DNA of 64,000 bases from Gemmatimonadaceae bacterium (GCA_013697785.1 JACCWE010000119.1:1-64000); one strand, 5' to 3'. Numbered from the stretch's first letter, positions 34,410-43,478 are shown. Notes: a model not told the origin generated them from the sequence alone. A program made the numbers and translations.

Positions 34410-34534
34410 GGTTCGATCTCGCGGGGAGGGACTTCGCGGTAAACATACGCCACCGAACAAAAACCGCAAACTGGGCAATTCCCGCCTCGTTTCGTCGCGC
34501 GGATCTTGCCGTGCTCATCCGGTTACAGCAGCCG

Positions 34535-34562
34535 CCCCTCCGCGTCTTATCGGTGGGAGGGG
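34535..34562 (+). promoter_or_regulatory. Hairpin that covers the ribosome site of the first secretion-cluster gene
   Basis: CCCCTCC (34535-34541) is fully complementary to GGAGGGG (34556-34562), which is the Shine-Dalgarno of the ATG at 34566. The loop is 14 bases. Folded, the hairpin would block ribosome entry, suggesting translational control or a thermosensor-like switch. Both arms are simple GC-rich tracts, so chance pairing is possible. Confidence 0.45.
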
Positions 34563-34565
34563 TGA

Positions 34566-36629
34566 ATGAACGACACGATCGAAACGCGCTGGGAACAGCA
34601 GAACGAAGCCGGTCGCCTGTCGTTCACCGACGGCGACTTTGCACGAGCGGAGCAGTCGTTTCTCGCGGCAATTCGCGAAGCGACTCAGCTCGGCGCAGAC
34701 AACGTGCGCCTCGCCTCCAGTCTCAGCAACCTGGGCCAGCTCAAGTACAAGCAGAAGGATTTCGCCCAGGCGGAGGCGCTCTTCCATCGTGCGCTCGCCA
34801 TCCGCGAGCGCGTGCTTGGCCCCGAACATTTCGGTCTCGTTCAGAACATCAACAACCTCGCGGCGCTGCATTACGCACGCGGTGAGCTGAATCAGGCGGA
34901 GCCGCTCTTCCAGCGCGCGCTCGGCATCAGCGAGCAGCACCTCGGCGAGTCCCATCCCGATGTCGCCGTCACGCTGAACAACCTCGCGCGCCTCTATTTC
35001 CGCCAGAACGAGTATGCATCGGCAGGCCCGCTCCTCGCCCGGCTTCTCTCGATCAAGGAACAGGCACTCGGCGCCAGCCATCCGGAGATCGCGGCGATTC
35101 TCACGAGTCTCGCCAAGGTGCGTCTGCACGAGCAGGACTTCGACGGCGGCGAGGCGTTCGCGCGCCGAGCGCTGGAGATCCGCGAGAAGCTGCAGCTGCC
35201 CAACGATCTCGCGGTCGCGACTGCGCTCGAGACGCTGGCCGAGATCAACGGCGCGCGCGGTCGCATCGATCTCGAGATCGCCAATCGGGAGCGCGCGCTC
35301 CAGGTGCGAGAGGGCGCGATGGGCGCCGATCATCCGGTAGTCGCCTCAGCACGCGCGACGATCGAGGCGCGGCGCGCCACGCTCGCCCCAGCATTGCAGC
35401 CGATCGTAGCGCAGGCGCCTCCGAGCGCTGCGAAGCCGCCCGTTGCGAAGGCGCCCGTTGCGAAGGCGCCCGACGCGCCTCGGCCCGTCGCGCCTCCAGT
35501 TGCGCAACCGCCCGTCGCCGCCCGCCCGTCCGTCATCGCGCCGCCGCCGGAATTCGTCATTTCGCCGCCGCCCGCGCGGACGACGCGTACGACATCGCTG
35601 CCGTTCATCGAGGTCACCGAGGCGCCAACGTTCGATCGTGCGCGGCCGCCCTCCGTACCGCGCAACAGCGGCTCGAACTCCACCGTCGCCATCCCGCTTC
35701 GTAGCGGCAACGGAAATGGAAATGGCGCGCACGGCGCCACCGCCCCGCACACGGCGGAGTCGCCGCTCGCGTTCCATCCGCTCACCGAAGCGCCGCAGCA
35801 GTCGCGCTACAACGTCGCTCCTCCCGCCGCGAGCGCTGCGATCGAGATCGAGCCGTCGCTCGCGCCCGACGCACACGCGCAGAGCCCATTCACGAACTCG
35901 TTCGCACGACTGGTGGCGGAGACGCCTTCCGGTCGGAACGCGATCGTGCAGGACTCGCCACCGCCGCCTACCACGCATCGCATTTCCGAGCCACGCCCGG
36001 AAATCAGCCTCGACTGGCCGATAGAGCCGCGGCGTCCGTGGCTCAAGATCATCGCGGGGCTCATCGTGGTTGGTGCAATCGCGGGAGGCGGCTGGTACTT
36101 CCTCTCGCGCTACGAGACCACGTCGGCGCCGGTCGTCGCTGCTCCCGTCGCGAAGGCGAAACCGATCGTAGCTGCGCCGACGGATACGCTGGCGATCAAG
36201 CACGACTCAGCTCCTCCGGGACCGCCGGCCAGCGTCGTGAAGCCCGGCGTCACCACGTCGATCGTCCCCGTTTCGAAGCCCGAGGCTGCGCCGATCAAGC
36301 CCGAGCCGACCGTCATGAAGCCCGAGGCCGCCGTCGTGAAGCCGGTGTTCGTGCCGACGGGTCCCGCCAAGGTCGCGTCGCAGGACGAGGGTCCACCGCC
36401 TCAGGCGAAGAATGCGACGCACACTGCAGCTAAGGCCGACGCCGCGCCCACAGTCGCCGCGTCGGACGCGGAGTCCGATGCCTCGCCGTCGCTTCCGGCC
36501 GCCATCAAGGTCGACGCGATCACGAACATGATCGACGACAGCGCCCGTCATCGCGCCGACTCGGTGGGGAGCACGATTCAGCAGAAGCCGCCCACATTCA
36601 AGCCCAAGACGTATAAGCCGCCGGCCTAA
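34566..36629 (+). CDS. TPR-Pro-rich-TM protein opening the secretion cluster
   Basis: 687 residues. Residues 1-260 are kinesin-light-chain-style TPR repeats (ALAIRERVLGPEHFGLVQNI, ALGISEQHLGESHPDVAVTL). Residues 275-480 are a Pro/Ala/Thr-rich linker. There is one membrane segment near 493-512 (IIAGLIVVGAIAGGGWYF) and then a Pro/Lys-rich periplasmic tail ending in KPKTYKPPA. With no signal peptide, the TPRs face the cytoplasm. It could dock a cytoplasmic baseplate to the membrane, or recruit FHA/kinase partners. It is not a known Tss protein. Confidence 0.85.
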   Translation: MNDTIETRWEQQNEAGRLSFTDGDFARAEQSFLAAIREATQLGADNVRLASSLSNLGQLKYKQKDFAQAEALFHRALAIRERVLGPEHFGLVQNINNLAALHYARGELNQAEPLFQRALGISEQHLGESHPDVAVTLNNLARLYFRQNEYASAGPLLARLLSIKEQALGASHPEIAAILTSLAKVRLHEQDFDGGEAFARRALEIREKLQLPNDLAVATALETLAEINGARGRIDLEIANRERALQVREGAMGADHPVVASARATIEARRATLAPALQPIVAQAPPSAAKPPVAKAPVAKAPDAPRPVAPPVAQPPVAARPSVIAPPPEFVISPPPARTTRTTSLPFIEVTEAPTFDRARPPSVPRNSGSNSTVAIPLRSGNGNGNGAHGATAPHTAESPLAFHPLTEAPQQSRYNVAPPAASAAIEIEPSLAPDAHAQSPFTNSFARLVAETPSGRNAIVQDSPPPPTTHRISEPRPEISLDWPIEPRRPWLKIIAGLIVVGAIAGGGWYFLSRYETTSAPVVAAPVAKAKPIVAAPTDTLAIKHDSAPPGPPASVVKPGVTTSIVPVSKPEAAPIKPEPTVMKPEAAVVKPVFVPTGPAKVASQDEGPPPQAKNATHTAAKADAAPTVAASDAESDASPSLPAAIKVDAITNMIDDSARHRADSVGSTIQQKPPTFKPKTYKPPA

Positions 36630-36715
36630 CTTCGTGCGTCGCAAACCTTTCATAACGCATCCCGGCATCTTACTGTAGCTGTAGATTCCCTACGGACTTA
36701 TCTGCCGGAGAAGCT

Positions 36716-38596
36716 ATGGAGCGACAGACCGGGTCTACGCGGCTGACTGGATCGCCGGGTGGCCAGGGTGGTGACGACGAGTTGCTGCGCGCGGTGAAGG
36801 AAGCTGCCGCCGCGGAGTACGAAATATTGGGGGAGATGGGCCGCGGTGAGCGCGGTAGCGTCGTGTATCTCTCGCGCGAGCGCGCCTCCGACAAGCTCGT
36901 TGCGCTGAAACTCCGCCCCGATGGCGCGGAGTTCGAGCTCAGCGTCGTTCGCGAGCTCGATGCATCCGTCCCGGCGATGGGGAACAAGTGCCCATCGTGC
37001 AAGGCCGATCTCGTCGGGTGGGGTCGTTTCTGCAGCCATTGCGGCAAGGATCTCTCGGGCACCCGCTCAGGTGAGGCGTCGCGCGAGGAGCTGCTCAAGG
37101 CCGTGCAAGGCGCCGCCGAAGGTGAGTACGAAGTGCTGGGCGAGATGGAGCGCTCGGAGGGCGGCGGCGTGGTGTACTTCGCGCGCGAGCTCAAGAGCAA
37201 CCGTCTCGTGGCGCTTCGTCTCACGCGCGAGCAGGAGAGCGACGGCAGCGAATCCTACGCGCTCGGCGTCACGCAGGTCATCAAGCCGCTGGTCGCATCG
37301 CTCGGTGCCACCTATGCGTCGCCGACGCAGGTGATGCAGGCCGCGAGCACGCCTGCGTCGCGAAACGTGGCGCCGTCGACGCGCTCACCGCAGCCCACCG
37401 CCAGAAGTGTGACGCCGCCGAGTGTGATGGTGCCGGACGATCTCGCCGAAGAGGAAGATGCGCCGCGGCCCAGGAAGAAGGTGCCCGTCATTCCGATCGC
37501 GGTGATCTCGGCGTTGCTCCTCGTCGGCGGAGCGCTGTTCGTCTTCTCCGACTCGAAGCACGGTGCGCCCGATGGACCGCAGGATCCGCCGGCCGACATC
37601 GTCGTTCCAGCAACGCCGCCTTCCACGCCGCCGGTCGTCGCAACCGCTCCAAGGGTCGACAGCGGAGTCGTGTCGATTGGATCGCTCCCCGCGGGCGCGC
37701 ACGTGACGCTCAACGGCAAGACGGTCACTGACCGCCAGCTCGCGCTTCTTCCGGGGAAGTATCAGCTCGTCGCAACCGCGCCGGGATTCAGGACCGCGAC
37801 GCAGCGCGTTGAGGTGGTCGGGGGACAGACGTTCAGCTGGGCGCCAATGATGGAAGTCGTGAAGGTGGCGGCGGCCGTGCCGGCTGCCGTGCCGCCTCCG
37901 ACTCCGCCCCTTCCGCGGCCGACGTCCGCGCCAAATTGCCTCAATGCGTACAGCGACAAGAACTATCCTGCCGCGTTGCTCGCGTGCACGCGCGAGGCGA
38001 ACGCCGGCAACCAGCAGGCGCAGCGCAACCTTGCGGTTATCTACGATCAGGGGCTCGGCGTCAACAAGGATCCGGCACAGGCGGCGATCTGGTTTCGAAA
38101 GGCCGCGCAGACCGGCAATCGCGACGCGAGCTTTCAGCTCGCATCGATGTACGAGCAGGGACGGGGCGTTCCGAAAGATCAGAAGGCGGCGCTCGACTGG
38201 TATCGCAAGGCTGCGCTGCTCGGCGATGCCGACTCGCAGGTGAAGCTCGGTCGCGCGTATCTCAGTGGCGACGGCATCGGCAAGGATGAGGGCGAGGCCT
38301 CCGCGTGGTTCCAGCGCGCGGCCGATCAGGGCAGCCTCTATGCGCTCAACCGGCTCGGCGCGATGTACATCGATGGGAAGGGCGTGCACAAGGACGAGGC
38401 GAGGGGCGTGAAGCTGTTCCAGTCCGCGGTCGCGAAGGGAGATGCGCAGGGACAGTTCAACCTCGCCGCGATGTATGCGAAGGGGCGCGGCATCGCGAAG
38501 AGCGATTCGGCGGCGAACGATCTGTACATCAAGTCGGCGAAGCAGGGCTACGCCGACGCGATCAAGGAAGCCAAGCATCGCAATCTGAAGTTCTGA
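36716..38596 (+). CDS. Duplicated kinase N-lobe/zinc ribbon/TM/PEGA/Sel1 protein
   Basis: 626 residues with an unusual order. Residues 26-85 (EYEILGEMGRGERGSVVYLS...KLVALKLRPD) look like the glycine loop and VAxK strand of a Ser/Thr kinase, but no catalytic lobe follows. Residues 92-110 are a zinc ribbon (CPSC...CSHCG). Residues 125-190 repeat the N-lobe in degenerate form (VALR replaces VALK). A TM segment at about 257-279 is followed by a PEGA domain at 315-378 (GSLPAGAHVTLNGK) and about five Sel1 repeats at 425-620 (YDQGLGVNKDPAQAAIWF). The C-terminal part is periplasmic. PEGA and Sel1 suggest envelope contact. GGAG precedes the ATG. Confidence 0.82.
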   Translation: MERQTGSTRLTGSPGGQGGDDELLRAVKEAAAAEYEILGEMGRGERGSVVYLSRERASDKLVALKLRPDGAEFELSVVRELDASVPAMGNKCPSCKADLVGWGRFCSHCGKDLSGTRSGEASREELLKAVQGAAEGEYEVLGEMERSEGGGVVYFARELKSNRLVALRLTREQESDGSESYALGVTQVIKPLVASLGATYASPTQVMQAASTPASRNVAPSTRSPQPTARSVTPPSVMVPDDLAEEEDAPRPRKKVPVIPIAVISALLLVGGALFVFSDSKHGAPDGPQDPPADIVVPATPPSTPPVVATAPRVDSGVVSIGSLPAGAHVTLNGKTVTDRQLALLPGKYQLVATAPGFRTATQRVEVVGGQTFSWAPMMEVVKVAAAVPAAVPPPTPPLPRPTSAPNCLNAYSDKNYPAALLACTREANAGNQQAQRNLAVIYDQGLGVNKDPAQAAIWFRKAAQTGNRDASFQLASMYEQGRGVPKDQKAALDWYRKAALLGDADSQVKLGRAYLSGDGIGKDEGEASAWFQRAADQGSLYALNRLGAMYIDGKGVHKDEARGVKLFQSAVAKGDAQGQFNLAAMYAKGRGIAKSDSAANDLYIKSAKQGYADAIKEAKHRNLKF

Positions 38597-38657
38597 TCTC
38601 GCGCAGTCGCACCCTCCGCCGATCACTACAGAGCGACAACGTCCCTGACCGAGATCA

Positions 38658-39797
38658 ATGCCAGCCTACGCGGTTGAGTTCACGACGGAGCGCGGACTGC
38701 AGCGAACGCAGTTCACACTCGATGACGACCGACCGCTCGGCCCGCAGGTCCGACAAATCCTCGAGGAGCTTCGTGGCACCGGGGTAGTCATCTCCGGCAC
38801 GGCGGAGGACGAGCTGTCGGTCGTTTGGGGCGGCCGCGATCTCGATACGACGCAGGCGCCGCAGCAGCTCGGGATCAATCCGCAGCGCACGATCGAGCTC
38901 CACATGAAGCGTCGTGCGCGCGCGGTGAAGATCCCCGCGGTGGCGCCGTTCGTTCCCAAAGGCGCGTACGCAGCGGCGGTGAGCGGAATGGCGGGCGCGC
39001 TGCTCGCGTGGCTCGTGTGCTCGACGATCACGGACTTGAGCGACGCGCTGCCGACGTACGCGCGGCTCGATCTCGCGGTGGGCGGCATGATCGGCGTGTT
39101 CGCGGGCGGCTTCATCGCCGGGAGCGATGCGCTTCGTCGGCGCACGAGCCTTCCGCTCGGCGTGCTTTTCGGAGTGCTGCTGGGTCTCGTGGGCGGAGTC
39201 GCGGGTGGCGCCGCCGGCGCGGGACTCGGTGGTGTGCTCGCGCCGCGACTCACGCCTCCGGGATTCGTCGTCGCGCGCATCCTCGCCTGGGTAGTCCTCG
39301 GCTCGGCGCTCGGGCTCACACTCGGAATGCGGTGGTGGCAGGACGACGAGCGGCGCACGGTCGACGGCGCGGGCTACGGCGCGCTCGCGGGTCTCGTCGC
39401 CGGAATTTTGTACTCGCTGCCGGGTCCGTCGGAATTCTGGCAGGCGCTCGCCTTCGTGATTCTCGGCGCGGGTGTCGGCGCCGGCGTGTGCGCTCCGGCG
39501 CTCCGGCGATCGGTCGCGATCCTCGAGCTGGAGCGCGGCTCGCGCGGACGCATCGGGCTCACGCGGCTCCGCGAGTGGGGGCTCCTGAATGGCGAGAGCG
39601 TTGCGCTCGAGCGCGACGGAGCGACGGTGGCATCGGTGGTGTGCGAGTCGACGCGATGCCGGATCGTTCCGTCGGGCGCCGGAGTGCGAGTCTCCGGAAA
39701 GACCGTCTCTGCGCCGACCGAGCTCGTGAACGAAGATCGCATCGCGATTGGCGATGCCCAGTATCGCTTCCGTCGGCGCCGGCGGGTGAGCGCGTGA
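38658..39797 (+). CDS. Ubiquitin-like/multi-TM/FHA-like membrane protein
   Basis: 379 residues. The first 90 resemble a beta-grasp ubiquitin-like (YukD/EsaB) domain (PLGPQVRQILEELRGTG, ELSVVWGGRDLD, LGINPQRTIELHM). Residues 95-280 contain about six Gly-rich membrane helices. Residues 282-375 look like a degenerate FHA beta-sandwich ending in NEDRIAIGDAQYRFRRRR. Ubiquitin-like plus multi-TM is reminiscent of EccD of type VII secretion; no such combination is a standard T6SS part. Both soluble ends should be cytoplasmic. It is coupled to the VWA gene by a GTGA overlap. Confidence 0.75.
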   Translation: MPAYAVEFTTERGLQRTQFTLDDDRPLGPQVRQILEELRGTGVVISGTAEDELSVVWGGRDLDTTQAPQQLGINPQRTIELHMKRRARAVKIPAVAPFVPKGAYAAAVSGMAGALLAWLVCSTITDLSDALPTYARLDLAVGGMIGVFAGGFIAGSDALRRRTSLPLGVLFGVLLGLVGGVAGGAAGAGLGGVLAPRLTPPGFVVARILAWVVLGSALGLTLGMRWWQDDERRTVDGAGYGALAGLVAGILYSLPGPSEFWQALAFVILGAGVGAGVCAPALRRSVAILELERGSRGRIGLTRLREWGLLNGESVALERDGATVASVVCESTRCRIVPSGAGVRVSGKTVSAPTELVNEDRIAIGDAQYRFRRRRRVSA

Positions 39798-41167
39798 TAC
39801 GCCCCGCCCTCCCGATGCTCGCGTGCGCTACGACGTTCGCGATGACATTCGCAATGCCGGCGCTCGCGCAGGTCGCGACGCCGACGTCGCCGGTCGGCAT
39901 GGTGCGATGCATGGAGAGCTCCGACGTGCCGTGCCTTCGCGCAACGGTGCCGCTCCGCCCGGAGGAGGCTCGCGCGTCGAACGAGCAGAGTGCCGCAGCG
40001 GACTGGAAGGCGGACATCGCGGATCTGTCGCTCACGGGCGGCATCGCGCGCTCGACGGCGACGATCGCCCATCCACTCACGCTGCTCGTGCTCGTCGACA
40101 TCAGCGGCAGCATGAAAGGCGAGGGGATCGAGCTCACGCGCTCGGCGCTCCGCACCTTCATCTCCGAGCTGCCGCGAAGCTCGGTGCGAGTGGCCGTCGC
40201 CCCGTTCGCGAGCCACACTCTCGCGCCGCGGATTCGCGCCGCGACATTCACCGATCCGCAGAGCGCGCTCGCGCAGGTGGATGGGCTGCCGCAACCCGAA
40301 GGGAACACGGGATTGTACAGCGCAGTGGAGATCGGGTCCGAGGTCGTGAAGGGCGCGCTCGATGGACAGCCGAAGGATGCGTGGGGAGCGCTGCTCGTGA
40401 TCACCGATGGCGTCAACGACGTGCGACCGACCGACGATCCGGGATTGCTCTCCGGCTCGACGGGGCGTGACGCCGCCGTGAACGCGGTCGCCAGCAGCGG
40501 CAACTACGTGTGGCTCGTCGGCATCGGCTCCGCGCCCGATGGAGCGGACCTTCAGGCACTTGCGGGCGCCCACGGCGAGCGGTATTTAGTAGCCGAAGAT
40601 CCGCTGCTGTTGCATCGGGTGTTCACGGGTATTCGGGATGCGCTATTTACAACGCGTGCATTGACTTATCCCGCACCTACCTGGGCTCGCGCCCGACTTG
40701 CCCGCGGAGTCTTTCCGCTCACGGTGAGCCGAGGCGATGGTCGCGGCTGTTGTTCACCTGCAGTGGCGGGCCGGTGGACGCCGCCTCTCTATGCGTTGCC
40801 TGCGTTCGGCGGCGTGGCGGACTCCGGCACGGCGACGGCGCAAGGGATCTCCGCGTACGAGCAGAAACAGCCTCGCGTGGCAAGCAATGTCCTCGTGTTC
40901 GCGTTTTTCGCGCTAGTCGGGGTAGTGCTGTGGTTCGTTCTGCCGGGGATGATCTGGCCGGACGAGTCGGTGGCGATGGCGGGACCGCCGGCGCCGAAGC
41001 TCGCGAACAGCGTCGCCTCGCCTGCCGCGGCTCCTCGCGTGGCGGCCAGTGCCGCCGCCCCCGAGCCCGCGGTGGTGAGCGGTGGTGTTCGTCGCGGGGT
41101 CACGGAGGCTCCTCCGCGTCGTCCTACGGACGTCACGGCGGCGACTGCACGTCGTTCGGTGAAGTGA
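39794..41167 (+). CDS. Exported, C-terminally anchored von Willebrand A protein
   Basis: 457 residues. A signal peptide (LACATTFAMTFAMPALAQ) is followed by a VWA domain from about residue 95 with the metal-ion site LLVLVDISGSMKGEG and ITDGVNDVRPTDDP, two further MIDAS loops. A membrane helix lies near 366-388 (VFAFFALVGVVLWFVLPGM), with an Ala/Pro-rich cytoplasmic tail. The VWA domain is thus periplasmic and could bind a partner through Mg2+. It overlaps the preceding gene (GTGA) and precedes tssB by 65 bases. VWA genes occur next to some secretion loci, but a function here is inferred only from place. Confidence 0.83.
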   Translation: MIRPALPMLACATTFAMTFAMPALAQVATPTSPVGMVRCMESSDVPCLRATVPLRPEEARASNEQSAAADWKADIADLSLTGGIARSTATIAHPLTLLVLVDISGSMKGEGIELTRSALRTFISELPRSSVRVAVAPFASHTLAPRIRAATFTDPQSALAQVDGLPQPEGNTGLYSAVEIGSEVVKGALDGQPKDAWGALLVITDGVNDVRPTDDPGLLSGSTGRDAAVNAVASSGNYVWLVGIGSAPDGADLQALAGAHGERYLVAEDPLLLHRVFTGIRDALFTTRALTYPAPTWARARLARGVFPLTVSRGDGRGCCSPAVAGRWTPPLYALPAFGGVADSGTATAQGISAYEQKQPRVASNVLVFAFFALVGVVLWFVLPGMIWPDESVAMAGPPAPKLANSVASPAAAPRVAASAAAPEPAVVSGGVRRGVTEAPPRRPTDVTAATARRSVK

Positions 41168-41232
41168 TGATTCGTGATCGAGAAGTGGTCGTTCATTGGT
41201 GTGGTGCGCGGTTCATCTCGAGGAGGAGTTAG

Positions 41233-41712
41233 ATGCCAGTTGTGAAGGTTTCGCGGGCGGGTGTCCGCTCCGCACCACGCGAAGTACCGACGGATACGAC
41301 TGCGACGGTGCTCCCGATGACCGTCGATCGCGTCGGCCAGGAATGCCCCGAGGATGATCAGCCGACCAAGGTGAGCAGCCTTGCCGAGGCGTTCGAGAAG
41401 TTCAAGCCCAAGCTGGACTTCAAGACGACCGTGGGTGAGGAGGGGACGGAGTTCGTCGCGGAACTCGAGTTCAAGAGCCTCAAGGACTTCGACCCGAAGA
41501 AGATCCGCTCGCGCGAGCCGGGCAAGCGAAATGATCTCGCCGATCTGCAGAGTCGCATCGATCTCCTTCACCGCATGCGCGAGCGCTTCGCCGTGCTCTC
41601 GGTGAAGAAGGCGTGGGAGAACACCGACCAGCGAAAGGAGATCATCGACGCCGTGGCCGAGTTCGAGCAGCAGCTCCGCAACATCGCCGGCGGCGAAGGA
41701 GCGGCATCATGA
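41233..41712 (+). CDS. tssB: T6SS sheath subunit TssB (VipA-like)
   Basis: 159 residues, the usual TssB length. The core matches the small sheath protein: AEAFEKFKPKLDFKTTVGEEG, FVAELEFKSLKDFDPKKIRS and a C-terminal helical part with LADLQSRIDLLHRM. It polymerises with TssC into the contractile sheath in the cytoplasm. GAGGAG lies before the ATG, a strong ribosome site. The tssC ATG overlaps its stop (ATGA), as in many T6SS loci. Confidence 0.9.
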   Translation: MPVVKVSRAGVRSAPREVPTDTTATVLPMTVDRVGQECPEDDQPTKVSSLAEAFEKFKPKLDFKTTVGEEGTEFVAELEFKSLKDFDPKKIRSREPGKRNDLADLQSRIDLLHRMRERFAVLSVKKAWENTDQRKEIIDAVAEFEQQLRNIAGGEGAAS

Positions 41713-43052
41713 GCGACGAAGTCAAGACGCGCACGACTTTCGACATCATTGGAAAGAAGGCCGCGGGGAAGGCGATCGAAGAAATCTTCAACGTCATCCA
41801 CCCGGCGCCGCCCAAGACGTCGCTCGGCGAGATCTTCACGGCCGAATCCGCGAACCAGTTTCTCGATCGTGTCGCGAGCTTCTCCGCGCTGCTCTCGCAG
41901 GCGGACAGCCATGCGCAAGCGCTCAAGAAGCTCGACGCTGCGATCGCGGAGATGGAGACGGTGCGCGACGAAGTGCTCAAGGCCGTCTACAAGCAGATTC
42001 GCCCGCTCGAGAAGAGCTACAAACAGATTCAGCTCTTCTTCGAGAATTCGGAAGTGCGCGACAACGTGCAGCGTCCGCCGGTGGAGTTTTTCATCTTCAA
42101 CGCCGACTCGAAGGCGATCACGAGCGATGTCGACAGCTCGACGATCGTGGCGCTCGATGAGTTCGTGCAGGGGCGGAACGACAGCTTCAACTTCCGCCAG
42201 TTCATCTGCAATCTCGTCGTGCCTGGCTACGTGCCGGACGTCGTGCGCAAGCGGCTCGAGGACATCTCGAACAAGTGGGGAATGCTGCTCATCGGCGATC
42301 TCAAGGATGAGAAGAGCTTCCGTACGCTGAGCGATCAGTTCCGCACCGACGGCGGTGCGTACGAATTCCTGAAGCGTCCGGAGGACAAGGCCGCGTCGGA
42401 CGTCGTGATCGCGGGCTACGTGAAGCTGCGTGAGAAGCACTGGTTCGAGGAAGCGGACGGCGATTCGGAAGACGCCGATCTCTATTCGCCCGCGTCGATG
42501 CTGTTCGCGGGATCGCTCGCGCGGGCGGATCGCACCACCGGCGGCGGCATCGCGCAGGGCCCCGTCGGCATGATCTTCGGCAAGATTCGCGGCGTCGAGA
42601 AGTCGCGTATCGAGCCGCGCATCTCGCAGATGGAGCATCTCTCGATGGAGCGGCAGGTCGTCTCGATCATCCGCAACGAGGACAACGATCTCTGCTTCGT
42701 GGGCAGCCGCTCGCAGGCCGAAGATCCGAACGGCGTGCTCAAGTTCTTCACGTCGTACCGTGTGCTGCGGTATCTCGAGCGCCGTATCGCCGTGTACCTG
42801 CGCCGCGTCGCGGAGCAGCGCCTCACGCGTGATCTCGTCAAGTCGCAGGTGCGCGATCCGATCGAGGAATTCCTGCGCAGCGAAAAGCAGAAGGGCACGA
42901 TCTACGACTTCAACCTCGACATCGACATGGCCGAGGAGAAGTTCGCGATGGGTGTGCTCGATATGGGGCTCGAGGTGCTGCCGGTTGGTCCGGCGGAGAC
43001 GTTCAACCTCAAGATCGACACGCCGAACTTCTCGAAGGAGGAGGCGAAGTAG
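41709..43052 (+). CDS. tssC: T6SS sheath subunit TssC (VipB-like)
   Basis: 447 residues, shorter than the roughly 490-residue canonical TssC. A helical N-terminal stretch (FLDRVASFSALLSQADSHAQ, AIAEMETVRDEVLKAVYKQI) precedes the sheath fold. RVLRYLERRIAVYLRRVAEQ and GVLDMGLEVLPVGPAETFNLKIDTP occupy the C-terminal domain typical of the large sheath protein. It builds the contractile tail with TssB. It follows tssB with a four-base overlap and is followed at its stop by the small Pro-rich gene. The divergence fits a non-canonical T6SS. Confidence 0.87.
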   Translation: MSDEVKTRTTFDIIGKKAAGKAIEEIFNVIHPAPPKTSLGEIFTAESANQFLDRVASFSALLSQADSHAQALKKLDAAIAEMETVRDEVLKAVYKQIRPLEKSYKQIQLFFENSEVRDNVQRPPVEFFIFNADSKAITSDVDSSTIVALDEFVQGRNDSFNFRQFICNLVVPGYVPDVVRKRLEDISNKWGMLLIGDLKDEKSFRTLSDQFRTDGGAYEFLKRPEDKAASDVVIAGYVKLREKHWFEEADGDSEDADLYSPASMLFAGSLARADRTTGGGIAQGPVGMIFGKIRGVEKSRIEPRISQMEHLSMERQVVSIIRNEDNDLCFVGSRSQAEDPNGVLKFFTSYRVLRYLERRIAVYLRRVAEQRLTRDLVKSQVRDPIEEFLRSEKQKGTIYDFNLDIDMAEEKFAMGVLDMGLEVLPVGPAETFNLKIDTPNFSKEEAK

Positions 43053-43402
43053 TGGCTGCCGGCGACGGCAAATCGCCTGGTGCGGGAGATGACGAATCGA
43101 CTGCACCGCGCAAGCCGGATCTGCGTGTGGGCTCGCACGACGACATGGGCGTGAACATCTCGCGTGACTTGCGCGGGACGGGCGGCAATGCACGCGGCCA
43201 CGGCGCGACCTTTTCGAAGATGAGCTTCTCCTCGCGCGGCGCGCCGCGCGAGGAGGTTGTGGAGGAGGCCCCGGCGCCCGCGAAGCCGCCCTCCTCTGCA
43301 CCGGTGTCCGCGCAGGCACCGGCTGCACCGCCCGCCGCTCCGGCCGAGCCGGAGAAGGGCACTGTTGTCAGTTGGCTCACGGGGCTGTTCACGCGCCGCT
43401 GA
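43052..43402 (+). CDS. Small Pro/Ala-rich protein between sheath and tube genes
   Basis: 116 residues from a GTG that shares one base with the tssC stop. The N-terminal half is polar (GDDESTAPRKPDLRVGSHDD), the middle is Pro/Ala-rich, and the C-terminus is a short amphipathic stretch KGTVVSWLTGLFTRR that could bind a membrane or a partner groove. No family is recognised. Strict coupling inside the core secretion operon argues for a structural or chaperone role. It has no signal peptide, so it is probably cytoplasmic. Confidence 0.7.
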   Translation: MAAGDGKSPGAGDDESTAPRKPDLRVGSHDDMGVNISRDLRGTGGNARGHGATFSKMSFSSRGAPREEVVEEAPAPAKPPSSAPVSAQAPAAPPAAPAEPEKGTVVSWLTGLFTRR

Positions 43403-43478
43403 GCGGCGATCGTTTCCCCGACTCACTCTGCCGGCGGTCGCCGGCGGCTCTCCACGAACCCAATCACGAGGAAGGACG

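Noticed and set aside
34511-34528. Possible sigma-54 promoter upstream of the secretion cluster (GG-N10-GC)
   Set aside because: The spacing fits but the -12 part reads CGTGC rather than TTGC and the -24 part lacks the GGCAC pattern.
39794-41167. VWA protein as a TssA or TssM substitute by sequence
   Set aside because: No ImpA-type or IcmF-type motif; only a VWA fold and a TM helix are visible, so no Tss name was given.
43430-43445. Six-bp hairpin between the small Pro-rich gene and hcp
   Set aside because: GCCGGC repeats pair by chance often in GC-rich DNA; the stem is short and has no T-run.
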